Below are positions 34,458 to 44,700 of a DNA stretch of 64,000 nt, piece by piece. The translations under genes were made by a program, and so were the position numbers. This DNA comes from Brachionus manjavacas (Eukaryota; Rotifera; Eurotatoria; Ploima; Brachionidae): positions 248,001 through 312,000 of the forward strand of contig JAHQIY010000024.1 in NCBI GenBank assembly GCA_019054805.1, read 5' to 3'. Below the pieces are notes generated by a model. That model did no database searches and was not told the DNA's origin. It saw only the letters and a program-made list of their open reading frames with translations. Numbering within the stretch: the first letter of the stretch is position 1; every line of letters begins with the position of its first letter.

Positions 34458-35449
34458 CTTTTATTAAATGTAAAATAAAGAGATAAGGCATGTCTTTTAA
34501 AATGCTCAGTAATGATTTTTTTATATATGAATGGATACCTGAAAAAATTAAAAAATTAAAAAGTTTTGAAAATTTAATTAGGATTATTCCTTATTGAGAA
34601 ATTTAGTTCGAATTTTGTCAAATTTTGTATCCACTAATTATTAAAATTAGACGTAAAAAAATTGATGATTATTTAATTAAGCTTATTGACATTTTTTCCA
34701 AAAAAAAACACAATTTTTATTTAGAATAATTTTAGAATTTTTAAAATTTTTAAAAATAATTTAAAAAAAGTAAATTGCCGATGTGAATGCTGAATTTTAA
34801 TTCACTTATGGCAAATCGAAGTTGGAGATCAGGATCAAAAGATCAAAATATAAAATGTAATATTTATTTTAATAATAGAGAAAATTATATTTAGCTTTTT
34901 AAAATATCCCTTTGAGTGAACTTAAATAAAACTTTTTAAAGACAAAAAATTTAAAATTTGTTTAAGTCGAAATCGTCTTTAGAAGCTATTAATTTACAAC
35001 TAATGTAATACACGTCTTCATTGGCAAGCGAAGTCTTTGATTGCTTGTTCAACGCTTAGCTTTTGGGTGATTTTTTTAACTTAGGTCAAAAATAAAGGGA
35101 TCGTATACTCAGACATTTTTTAAATAGATTTCAGTATTTCAATTTTTTGAGGAACTTTCAAGAGTTTTTTTTTTAAATTGTTTATTTATTATTTAAAAAG
35201 ACTTTGAGTAATTAAACTCCTTTAGCTTTTTTTCGTATATTAAAAGAAAGTGAAACAGGTATATAGTATTACAAAGTTGGGTTCACAATATTTAAAAACA
35301 TACAGTTAGATTTGGTAATATTAAGAAAGGAAAACTTCCAGAAAATTGAAAGATTTGGCTCAAGTCACTCACGTGCAAATTCATGGACTAAATTGATAAG
35401 GGAGACTTTTTATCAGGATCTCTTGAGCTCTCAACAAAAACATCTTCAA
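34458..35449. other. AT-rich duplicated flank (first copy)
   Basis: It is nearly identical to 50,964-51,950. One minus-strand run of about 34 codons near 34,955-35,060 (KTSLANEDVYYISC..., ending DFDLNKF and a stop) looks coding-like and may be a terminal exon. Otherwise it is A/T-rich with T runs. Confidence 0.3.
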
Positions 35450-36095
35450 AGTTTTTATTTATTTTATTTATTTGTATATCTGTACCGAGCTAAAGCTCCT
35501 TCAGATTAAATAAAAAAAAAAGAAAATTAAAAAATTAAGATAAAGTTAAATAAAATATAACAAAAAATAAAAAATAAGAAAAAAATAAAGATTAAATGAT
35601 ATAAGTAAAAAAGAAGATAAATATTAAAATTAAAATTAGATAAATTTTGAATTTTGAGTAACAGAATACATATTTTTAAATATTTGATGATTCAGAAAAA
35701 AAGGAAGAAATAGTAAAGTAGCAATTACACAATGGAGTTGGGAACTCGATATATCTTGATTCGAAACCTTTGTTATATTCTTCCACCAGTCAATTAAAGA
35801 AATATTTAATTCAAAATATTTATATTTACTTTAAATGTTCTACAGTTAAGAAATGATTTAATCCAATAAATTAAGATGGCAGGTATATTTATCTTTAACA
35901 GCTTGTAAATTATACCTTCATGCCAAACTTTGTCGAAAGCTTTAGAAATGTCAAAAAATAAGCAACATACTTTCTTCTTTCTATCAAAAGATTCGACAAC
36001 TTTTTGGATAAGGAAAACTAAATTATATTCGGTTCTTCGATGTTTCCTAAAACCAGATTGTTCCTGAATTAGCAAAGAATTTTTTTTTTCAAGAA
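35450..36095 (-). mobile_element. Non-LTR retrotransposon fragment, internally deleted
   Basis: On the minus strand 36,075-35,806 encodes part of a reverse transcriptase: EQSGFRKHRRTEYNLVFLIQ, then CLFFDISKAFDKVWHEG, which is RT motif A with its catalytic Asp. At about 35,795 it jumps to the element's 3' part; motifs B and C and the thumb, present in the duplicate at 52,390-53,311, are deleted (about 765 bp). The 3' end (minus) reads GAAGGAGCTTTAGCTCGGTA followed by an AAATAAAT-type tail at ~35,450-35,500. The element is also 5' truncated. Dead copy; a LINE of the Jockey/CR1 type is likely but not decided. Confidence 0.85.
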
Positions 36096-36104
36096 ATCAT
36101 AGTT

Positions 36105-36380
36105 CTCAAAATTTCATTATTTATTATTTATTTGTTTATTTATTTGTTTTCTGTACCGAGCTAAAGCTCCTTCAGAATAAGTTAAAAATAAAATAAAAAA
36201 ATAAAATAAAAATAAAATTAAAGTTAATAAAATTAGATAAAAAAAAGAATCAAAATAGAGTAGATAAGCTAAAAACATGAAAGTTGAATAGACATAAATT
36301 GGAAAAGATTGTTACATGAGGCACATGTTTAAATAATTCAAGTTTCAGGAAAAAAAGAAGAAATAGTAAGTTAGCAATTT
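36105..36380 (-). mobile_element. Second LINE 3' end, 5'-truncated
   Basis: The same 3' terminal motif (minus: GAAGGAGCTTTAGCTCGGTA) and an AAATAAATAAACAAAT-type tail recur at 36,115-36,175, just upstream of the RT fragment on the minus strand. Only 3' UTR-like A-rich sequence precedes it. It is a separate short insertion of the same family. Confidence 0.7.
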
Positions 36381-37450
36381 ATTAGCGGTGATAGTTTTAT
36401 TTAAGCATTTATGTTCTTAGCGCTTCCGTGCAAATAGTGTTAATTTAAAAAATTATAGCAAGATATGTATTAAAGAAAAAATTTCACATATTCATTATAA
36501 GATTATCATTATTATTAATTAAATAATTTGAGGGTAACCCTCAGGCTGTGAAAAATGAACACTTCCCTTCTTTGGATAAATTGAAACAAGATATAATACG
36601 TTTTAAATTTTGAAGTGTTGATCGGTCCTGAAAATTAGGAGAAAATGATAAGGTAGCAATTATAATATCACAAGTTTCAAAATTAATCAACAGGCTAGTG
36701 CCCCTGTCCATTAAAGGCCGATTAACTAAGTCCGGACTTGGACTTGTCCTGAGACTTGTTATTTTTAAGTGCTCTGAGTCAATAAATTAAATTGCTGAAA
36801 CGATTTGTTTTGCTTTTAATTCACTTTTTAGGTTTTATTTCCTCTTAATAAAATAATCTTTGTTTCACAGAAAAAAAAACTATTTTTCTGTGATTTTCCT
36901 ACTAATAGGATTGTTAATAAAAATTGTAAAAAAAATTAATTTTCTGCATTAAGCAAATTTTCTTAAATTTAAGCAGTTTACAGAACTAAATGATCTCTTT
37001 TATCTTCAAAATCCCTGGAATTTATTATTGAAATTTTGAAATTAAATTTAAAAATAACCATAATATGTTAGCAGATGCAAATAAATGATAAATCAAAATT
37101 AAAATAATCATTATCATGAATTTGCTAAAAAATTAATCAATTTATTGGAAAATTTCAATTATCTTCAAATTAAACAAATTTTTATACTTTTTAAAATTTA
37201 CAGAAAAATGAAAAATTCAAATCTTGAATTTAAAATTTTGAAATATTCGCATGAAAATTCACCAAGCCACCAATTTTGGAATCTAAGAAAAAAAATTATT
37301 TTTCAATTTCGTTCCAAAAATTAACAAAATGTAAAATACCCCTCTAAAATATAAAGTTTAAAAAACGGAAGGTTTTATTATTATATTAATATTGAGCTTT
37401 ATCTAAAAATCAGCTATGCTAAAAGACTGTGACTTAACCATTTTATTAAG
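36381..37450. other. Probable ADAM10 intron or 5' flank, AT-rich
   Basis: No prodomain exon could be found. A phrase at ~36,731-36,765 (AAGTCCGGACTTGGACTTG) shares CCGGACTTGG with the satellite box. The stretch ends in the acceptor-like TTTTATTAAG at 37,441-37,450. It is duplicated at 53,601-54,690. Confidence 0.4.
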
Positions 37451-40400
37451 GGCTTTGATCCATATAGTTATTTGGAACAATCCCGTGACGAATACAGCAA
37501 ATATTATCGTGAAGCTAATGAAAAATTTTGGAAAAAAACCAAACGTCAGTCAGATGATGGACGGCTTAGATGGCCTGGTGACAGAACAATATGTAATTTG
37601 TACCTGAGAGTAGATCCACAGCTACATACCGAAATATTCAATAATGAAGGAAACAAAGTAAACAAAAACGTGACAAATTTAAAAAACAAATTTTAAATTT
37701 TCATTTCAAACAAAGGACATGGATAAAACAACTACATTTTTGCTTTTCTACTTAAACAAGCATGTAGAAGCCCTCAACACAATCTACAATAGTCTACCAT
37801 TCTACGATCAGAACAAAGAAAAATACTTAATAGGCCTTCAGTTCATGATTTATAGAACAAAAATAATAACCCAGGAGCAATGCCAAAACGGCACTGGTTT
37901 GTCACCGGAGGAGCTAAAATTGTGCGAGCCTTACTTGGATGTGTCAAGTTTTTTAAACTACGTCTCACTGGACAACTTTACAGACTATTGTTTGTCTTAC
38001 ACATTTACAGCCCGTGATTTTACTGACGGGACACTGGGTCTGGCTTGGGCGGCCAAATTAGCAGGCAGTGTTGGTGGTGTTTGCGAAAAACGTCAAACAT
38101 TGCAAGGTGTTGCCAAAAGTCTCAACAGTGGTATAGTGACAGTGGTTGATTATCAATCGAGAGTGCCCGAAGCTGTTTCTCAGATAACATTTGCACACGA
38201 AATAGGACACAATTTTGGCTCAGAACACGATCCTGACGATCCATCTTGCTCGCCCGGATCAAGCAGGGGTGGAAATTTCATCATGTACAGACGTGCCACC
38301 ACTGGCACTGACAAGAATAACAGAAATTTCTCGACATGCAGTCGGGATCAAATGGGACCCATTGTTCACAATCTAATTTCTGGGCCTAAATTCTGCTTCA
38401 AGTGTAAGATCTTAATTTATTATAATAAATTCAATATTTTTTATTTATCAAATAAAAAATATTTGATAAATAAAATTAACAGTGTTCAATTTTTTTTAAA
38501 GTCATTTGACTTCACTATAAATTTTGACATTGAAAATTGTAAATTTGAATTTTAGAACAATTTACTAAAGATAATAAGATGAAAAGTCTTAAAAATGTTT
38601 AATTAAAAAAGACTTAATAATTAAAATAATGATAAAATAATTTTCTTGACTTAAAAAAATTTTCTATTTTTGTTTATTTTTAAATCTATTTTTGAATTGA
38701 TGATCATTTCTACTACAACTACACTACTGCTATGATAAACTTTTTTTACGAAATTTTTAGTAAATTTTAGTAAATATACAAAGGACAAAAAAAAGAAAAA
38801 AAGGCGATTTTGCGATTTTAGGAATTTTTCTTTTATTTTTAGAAAATTAAAATGAAAATTTTTTTTGCATAATTCCGTTTAATAAAAATATGTATTGTAT
38901 AAATATTATATGTACCCCGTGAAAAGTTAAAAAAAAATGTTATTGAACTACCAGTCATTTAGGCGGCCTAATTTTGTGACCGTGATGCATAACCGATTTC
39001 GCAGACCAACACTTAAATTGAAAAAAATAGAAACAAGAAAATAAAAAATTATAAGTTTGAATTTTTTAAAAACTTATAAGATATATTTTATGCTCAAATG
39101 AAAAATCAAGCTTTATAATTAATAATTTGTTTATGTTTTAATAGCTTTTGTTATAATTCTTAACATTTTTTAATTAAAAAGAATTTTTGTTTATTTTTTT
39201 ATTTGTTTTTTCTCTTATAAAGTAAAGTATTTCTTCACTTATTGATTTTTGATATGATCTACTTGGATAATATTAGTTGAATTCATCTTTCAGATAAAAA
39301 ATAATGTGATAACCAAATAGAAAAGTGAACTTGTGAGCAATTTATTTAAAATTGTATAAAATTCTATAAAAATATGAAACTTAAAATTTGTTTATATATT
39401 TTTTTTAAATTTATGTAAACTAATATTCATTTTGAAAAAGAATTTAATGTTTTATTTGGACAAAATTGCTCCCAACTTCACTCTCTCATGGTCAACAATT
39501 TATTTTTCAAAATTTTTAAATTTTTTATTTTTTCTTTTTTGTTAAAAAAAAAAAAAATACAAATATTTCAGCCATAGTGTTTTAAAAAGAAATTATCCTC
39601 ATTTTTTATAGAGTACAGTGGTTCGTTATGTGTAAATGGCAAAGTTGAAGAAGGCGAGGAATGTGATTGTGGTTATGGAACAGATTGTAAGGAAGTATTT
39701 TGCATAGACGCTAGCCAAGAAATTATTAAATGTAAGCTGAGGCCAGGAAAAGCGTGCAGCCCGAGCCAAGGTCCATGCTGTGACAACTCTTGCAATTTCG
39801 CCTCGCAAAACACCATTTGCATGAACAGCAACGAGTGCTTGAAAAATGTTTTTTGTTCCGGTAAGAACGCTTCATGTCGCCGCGACGATCCAGTATTTTT
39901 CAAAGCGGACAAAACCGAGTGCAATTCGGGTACCCAAGTTTGCAGATCGGGAATATGCTCTGGGTCAATATGTGAAAAATACGAAATGAAGCAGCGCTTT
40001 ATAGAAGGCGACCTAAAAGACAAAACCCAAGACAAGTCAATTTTATGCCATTTAGCATGCATTGGTCAAAAAACCGGACACATTTGCACTGACTCATTTG
40101 AAATAGCCGAAATGAAAAACAAAAACAATTCAAATGGGTTAATTCTAAAACCAGGCTCACCATGTGTCGGCACCCAGGGCTACTGTGACATATTCTCGAA
40201 GTGCAGAGCCGTTGACGTCGAAGGACCTTTGGTCCGGCTTCTAGATCCTAGATCCAAAAACGTGCTCCTAGATCCAAAAACTTTGTCTTCTATTCGCATG
40301 TGGATATTAACCTATTGGTGGGCAGCCTCTCTCATTGTGGTCGGACTCATTGTGTTCATGATAGCTTTCATCAAAGTCTGCTCGGTGCACACACCGTCAG

Positions 40401-40522
40401 GCAATCCGCGCAAACCACCGGCCCTCAAGATAACCGAGACTCTGAGAAGACCAATAAAAAGGGTTGGTAGCTTTTTTTTAAGCTTTTGCAGACTTGTTTT
40501 TGGATCACAAGTTCAAGTCTAA
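37451..40522 (+). CDS. ADAM10: ADAM10/Kuzbanian-like metalloprotease, copy 2 (only open copy; prodomain exons not seen)
   Basis: Exons: 37,451-37,657; 37,716-38,401; 39,619-40,522. Intron 1 is 58 bp, GT...AG, phase 0; intron 2 is ~1.2 kb, with borders chosen (AA|GTGTAAG, TACAG|T) because the alternative GTAAGA donor makes a stop. About 598 residues result. In order: end of prodomain with a furin-type KKTKR site (37,532-37,546); catalytic domain with [12 protein letters not shown] (HExxH at 38,196-38,210) and Met-turn FIMYRRAT; disintegrin part (EEGEECDCGY, KLRPGKACSPSQGPCC); Cys-rich part; stalk; transmembrane SLIVVGLIVFMIAFI; tail CSVHTPSGNPRKPP. These match ADAM10, the sheddase of Notch and other membrane proteins. 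The zinc ligands and catalytic Glu are intact. A 15-bp in-frame insert widens the stalk. Signal peptide and most of the prodomain are not visible, so this may also be truncated. Confidence 0.88.
38440..38474. repeat. Perfect 15-bp-arm hairpin in ADAM10 intron 2
   Basis: TTTATTTATCAAATA, five A, then TATTTGATAAATAAA: a perfect inverted repeat about 38 bp after the splice donor. Copy 3 has it with one mismatch (near 55,675-55,709). Copy 1 lacks it at the same place. Confidence 0.9.
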
Positions 40523-40799
40523 GTCAAGATTGTGAAACTCAGTAGAAAAGAACAAAATAAAATAAAAAAAAATCTTGTTTTTGTAGGTTAAAAAATAATC
40601 ATTGACTTGAAAAAAAATTTAGTAATTGATTTCAATTGAAAAATTCTAAAAGTATAAATGTAAGTAATTTACTTGAATTGAAAAAATAAGTAATCGATTT
40701 TACTTGAAAATGGGTAAGAGACAAAATTATTCCATTTTTTTTTATCCCTAAAAAAAATAAGAAATATGTAACGAAAAATTAAAAAAAAAATTCAAGTAT

Positions 40800-41182
40800 T
40801 AAAGATTAATGCCAAAATTAAAACATAATAAAAAAAATGGATTATTTTAAAGTTTTTATTGGAATAAAATAAGTTAAATTGATTTAAAAAATGTTAAAAT
40901 ATGTTTTAAAAAGTGCACGTTAAAATGGTTGGTTTTGTGAAATTCAGTACAAATTGATAAAAAGAACAGAAAAAAATGTACTAAAATTGAATAACTTTTT
41001 TCTTAAAGGTTTAAACTTATTTCTGTAAATGCATCAAAGTGCAACATTCAAAGTTGCATCAATAATCAAGGTCTGCTAAATTTGCAGAGTTATAAAAATC
41101 TGTAATATTTTATTTAACGGAAGCGGTTAATCATTGAGATGTTTAACTTTTAATCTTAATTTTCGGAATAAATTTTTTTGCC
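40800..41182. mobile_element. Insert with one arm of a foldback element (copy 2)
   Basis: About 380 bp present after AAGTATT in the 3' flank of copy 2 and absent from copy 1. It contains TTTTGTGAAATTCAGTAC and GTGCAACATTCAAAGTTGCA, which in copy 3 are one arm of a long inverted repeat. Here the second arm is missing. It is possibly a MITE-like or foldback element; ends not defined. Confidence 0.5.
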
Positions 41183-41768
41183 ATAAACAAAATCAAGGTA
41201 TTTTTCTTATTTAACAGTTAAGCATTATTTTCTTTTTTTAAATCGGGATTTATAACTTATTTTAGAAAACGGGATGAATTGGCTGGAAATCTTGAAAATG
41301 CTAAAAGTATAAATTTAAGTAATTAACTTTAATTGAAAAAAATAAGTAATTTTACTTAAAAATCAAATTTTATTTTGATTAATTAAATTGATTTTACTTG
41401 AAAATAAAATAAAATTTTAAGGAATCCACTTGACTTGACTTGTAAGTTAAAAACAATTCTGCTTTTTGCGAATTCTCTGCATTAACAAAGCCAAACTATT
41501 TTTCAGATAGGCGTCTTAAATGAACCAAGGTTAAATCCTACGACTACAAATACAACATTTTTCTCATAAACTAGTAAAAACTAATGCTAAACTAACTCTT
41601 AAAAAAATTCAGACTAATGGTCCTTGTCAAACTGGATTTAAAAATTAATTGGTAATTTTTTTTAAATAATTTAAATATTCTTATCCTAAGAAAGTGTGCC
41701 ATTATTTGCGATATTGAGACTAGCTTCCCAGCCACAAAAAAAACGATGATTAATCGATTAAAATTGTT
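41183..41768. other. ADAM10 copy 2 distal 3' flank
   Basis: Matches 9,258-9,844 next to copy 1, including the join to the satellite (TTAGAT then GAAGAAAATCTG). Holds AT-rich motif repeats, no gene. Confidence 0.7.
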
Positions 41769-44700
41769 AGATGAAGAAAATCTGAATTAGAATGAAAGTT
41801 CTCTTCCGAGAAAAAACAAAATAAAAAATGAATAATAAATAATAAAATGTTTAATCAAAATAAAATTTTTAAAAAATATTTTCTTTTGTCAAAATGACAT
41901 TTGGACTTTGACAAATATTTTTCTGTTTCCTAGCCTGAAAATTTTGTACTGACACCAAGTGTGCGTGTATAAAAAGTCTCCCTCCCATTTTTTCATCCGG
42001 ACTTGGGACCGGCAATGGTATGGTTACGACTCAACAATCTGCCGACAAAGTTACTGTGGGACGTTCATCATAAACAGCGCCACTCATCCGAGCACTTAAA
42101 GGCTGCGAACTCGGCAACTATTTAGACTAGCTTGGAACCACAAACCAAGCGTATCTATAGATGGATACAAGCATATCCAAAAAAAGATACTTTACTTTTT
42201 CACTAAGTACTAAGGGTCTGCCAGACACGTCATCAGCTCATGCTTGTAAGCCTCCTTGCCCCGGCCGCTAGGCATCTGCATCTTCACCGCCCCTCCTCAT
42301 TTTCTCATCCGGACTTGGGACCGGCCTTAGGTAGAGTTAGCAGTTTAGGTTTTGATTTTTCGAAAATTTGATTTTCTTTATTTGACTATTTCTTAAAAAT
42401 GAAACAATCAAAAGAAGAAAATCTGAATTAGAATGAAAGTTCTCTTCCGAGAAAAACCAAAATAAAAAATGAATAATAAATAATAAAATGTTTAATCAAA
42501 ATAAAATTTTTAAAAAATATTTTCTTTTGTCAAAATGACATTTGGACTTTGACAAATATTTTTCTGTTTCCTAGCCTGAAAATTTTGTACTGACACCAAG
42601 TGTGCGTGTATAAAAAGTCTCCCTCCCATTTTTTCATCCGGACTTGGGACCGGCAATGGTATGGTTACGACTCAACAATCTGCCGACAAAGTTACTGTGG
42701 GACGTTCATCATAAACAGCGCCACTCATCCGAGCACTTAAAGGCTGCGAACTCGGCAACTATTTAGACTAGCTTGGAACCACAAACCAAGCGTATCTATA
42801 GATGGATACAAGCATATCCAAAAAAGATACTTTACTTTTTTCACTAAGTACTAAGGGTCTGCCAGACACGTCATCAGCTCATGCTTGTAAGCCTCCTTGC
42901 CCCGGCCGCTAGGCATCTGCATCTTCACCGCCCCTCCTCATTTTCTCATCCGGACTTGGGACCGGCCTTAGGTAGAGTTAGCAGTTTAGGTTTTGATTTT
43001 TCGAAAATTTGATTTTCTTTATTTGACTATTTCTTAAAAATGAAACAATCAAAAGAAGAAAATCTGAATTAGAATGAAAGTTCTCTTCCGAGAAAAAACA
43101 AAATAAAAAATGAATAATAAATAATAAAATGTTTAATCAAAATAAAATTTTTAAAAAATATTTTCTTTTGTCAAAATGACATTTGGACTTTGACAAATAT
43201 TTTTCTGTTTCCTAGCCTGAAAATTTTGTACTGACACCAAGTGTGCGTGTATAAAAAGTCTCCCTCCCATTTTTTCATCCGGACTTGGGACCGGCAATGG
43301 TATGGTTACGACTCAACAATCTGCCGACAAAGTTTCTGTGGGACGTTCATCATAAACAGCGCCACTCATCCGAGCACTTAAAGGCTGCGAACTCGGCAAC
43401 TATTTAGACTAGCTTGGAACCACAAACCAAGCGTATCTATAGATGGATACAAGCATATCCAAAAAAGATACTTTACTTTTTTCACTAAGTACTAAGGGTC
43501 TGCCAGACACGTCATCAGCTCATGCTTGTAAGCCTCCTTGCCCCGGCCGCTAGGCATCTGCATCTTCACCGCCCCTCCTCATTTTCTCATCCGGACTTGG
43601 GACCGGCCTTAGGTAGAGTTAGCAGTTTAGGTTTTGATTTTTTCGAAAATTTGATTTTCTTTATTTGACTATTTCTTAAAAATGAAACAATCAAAAGAAG
43701 AAAATCTGAATTAGAATGAAAGTTCTCTTCCGAGAAAAACCAAAATAAAAAATGAATAATAAATAATAAAATGTTTAATCAAAATAAAATTTTTAAAAAA
43801 TATTTTCTTTTGTCAAAATGACATTTGGACTTTGACAAATATTTTTCTGTTTCCTAGCCTGAAAATTTTGTACTGACACCAAGTGTGCGTGTATAAAAAG
43901 TCTCCCTCCCATTTTTTCATCCGGACTTGGGACCGGCAATGGTATGGTTACGACTCAACAATCTGCCGACAAAGTTTCTGTGGGACGTTCATCATAAACA
44001 GCGCCACTCATCCGAGCACTTAAAGGCTGCGAACTCGGCAACTATTTAGACTAGCTTGGAACCACAAACCAAGCGTATCTATAGATGGATACAAGCATAT
44101 CCAAAAAAAGATACTTTACTTTTTTCACTAAGTACTAAGGGTCTGCCAGACACGTCATCAGCTCATGCTTGTAAGCCTCCTTGCCCCGGCCGCTAGGCAT
44201 CTGCATCTTCACCGCCCCTCCTCATTTTCTCATCCGGACTTGGGACCGGCCTTAGGTAGAGTTAGCAGTTTAGGTTTTGATTTTTCGAAAATTTGATTTT
44301 CTTTATTTGACTATTTCTTAAAAATGAAACAATCAAAAGAAGAAAATCTGAATTAGAATGAAAGTTCTCTTCCGAGAAAAACCAAAATAAAAAATGAATA
44401 ATAAATAATAAAATGTTTAATCAAAATAAAATTTTTAAAAAATATTTTCTTTTGTCAAAATGACATTTGGACTTTGACAAATATTTTTCTGTTTCCTAGC
44501 CTGAAAATTTTGTACTGACACCAAGTGTGCGTGTATAAAAAGTCTCCCTCCCATTTTTTCATCCGGACTTGGGACCGGCGATGGTATGGTTACGACTCAA
44601 CAATCTGCCGACAAAGTTACTGTGGGACGTTCATCATAAACAGCGCCACTCATCCGAGCACTTAAAGGCTGCGAACTCGGCAACTATTTAGACTAGCTTG

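Larger units (their letters stand above)
34300..41090. repeat. Segmental duplication, first unit
   Basis: This unit (exon remnant, LINE fragments, ADAM10 copy 2, 3' flank) corresponds in the same order and orientation to 50,806-58,425, with high identity. Differences are the LINE internal deletion, the copy 3 intron insert and small indels. Copy 1 shares only from intron 1 onward. Confidence 0.9.

Noticed and set aside
37416..37607. 63-residue plus frame starting MLKDCDLTILLRAL (also 54,656-54,847)
   Set aside because: Wrong frame of the furin-site exon; the overlapping frame gives the ADAM-like CNLYLRVDPQL and joins the next exon in phase.
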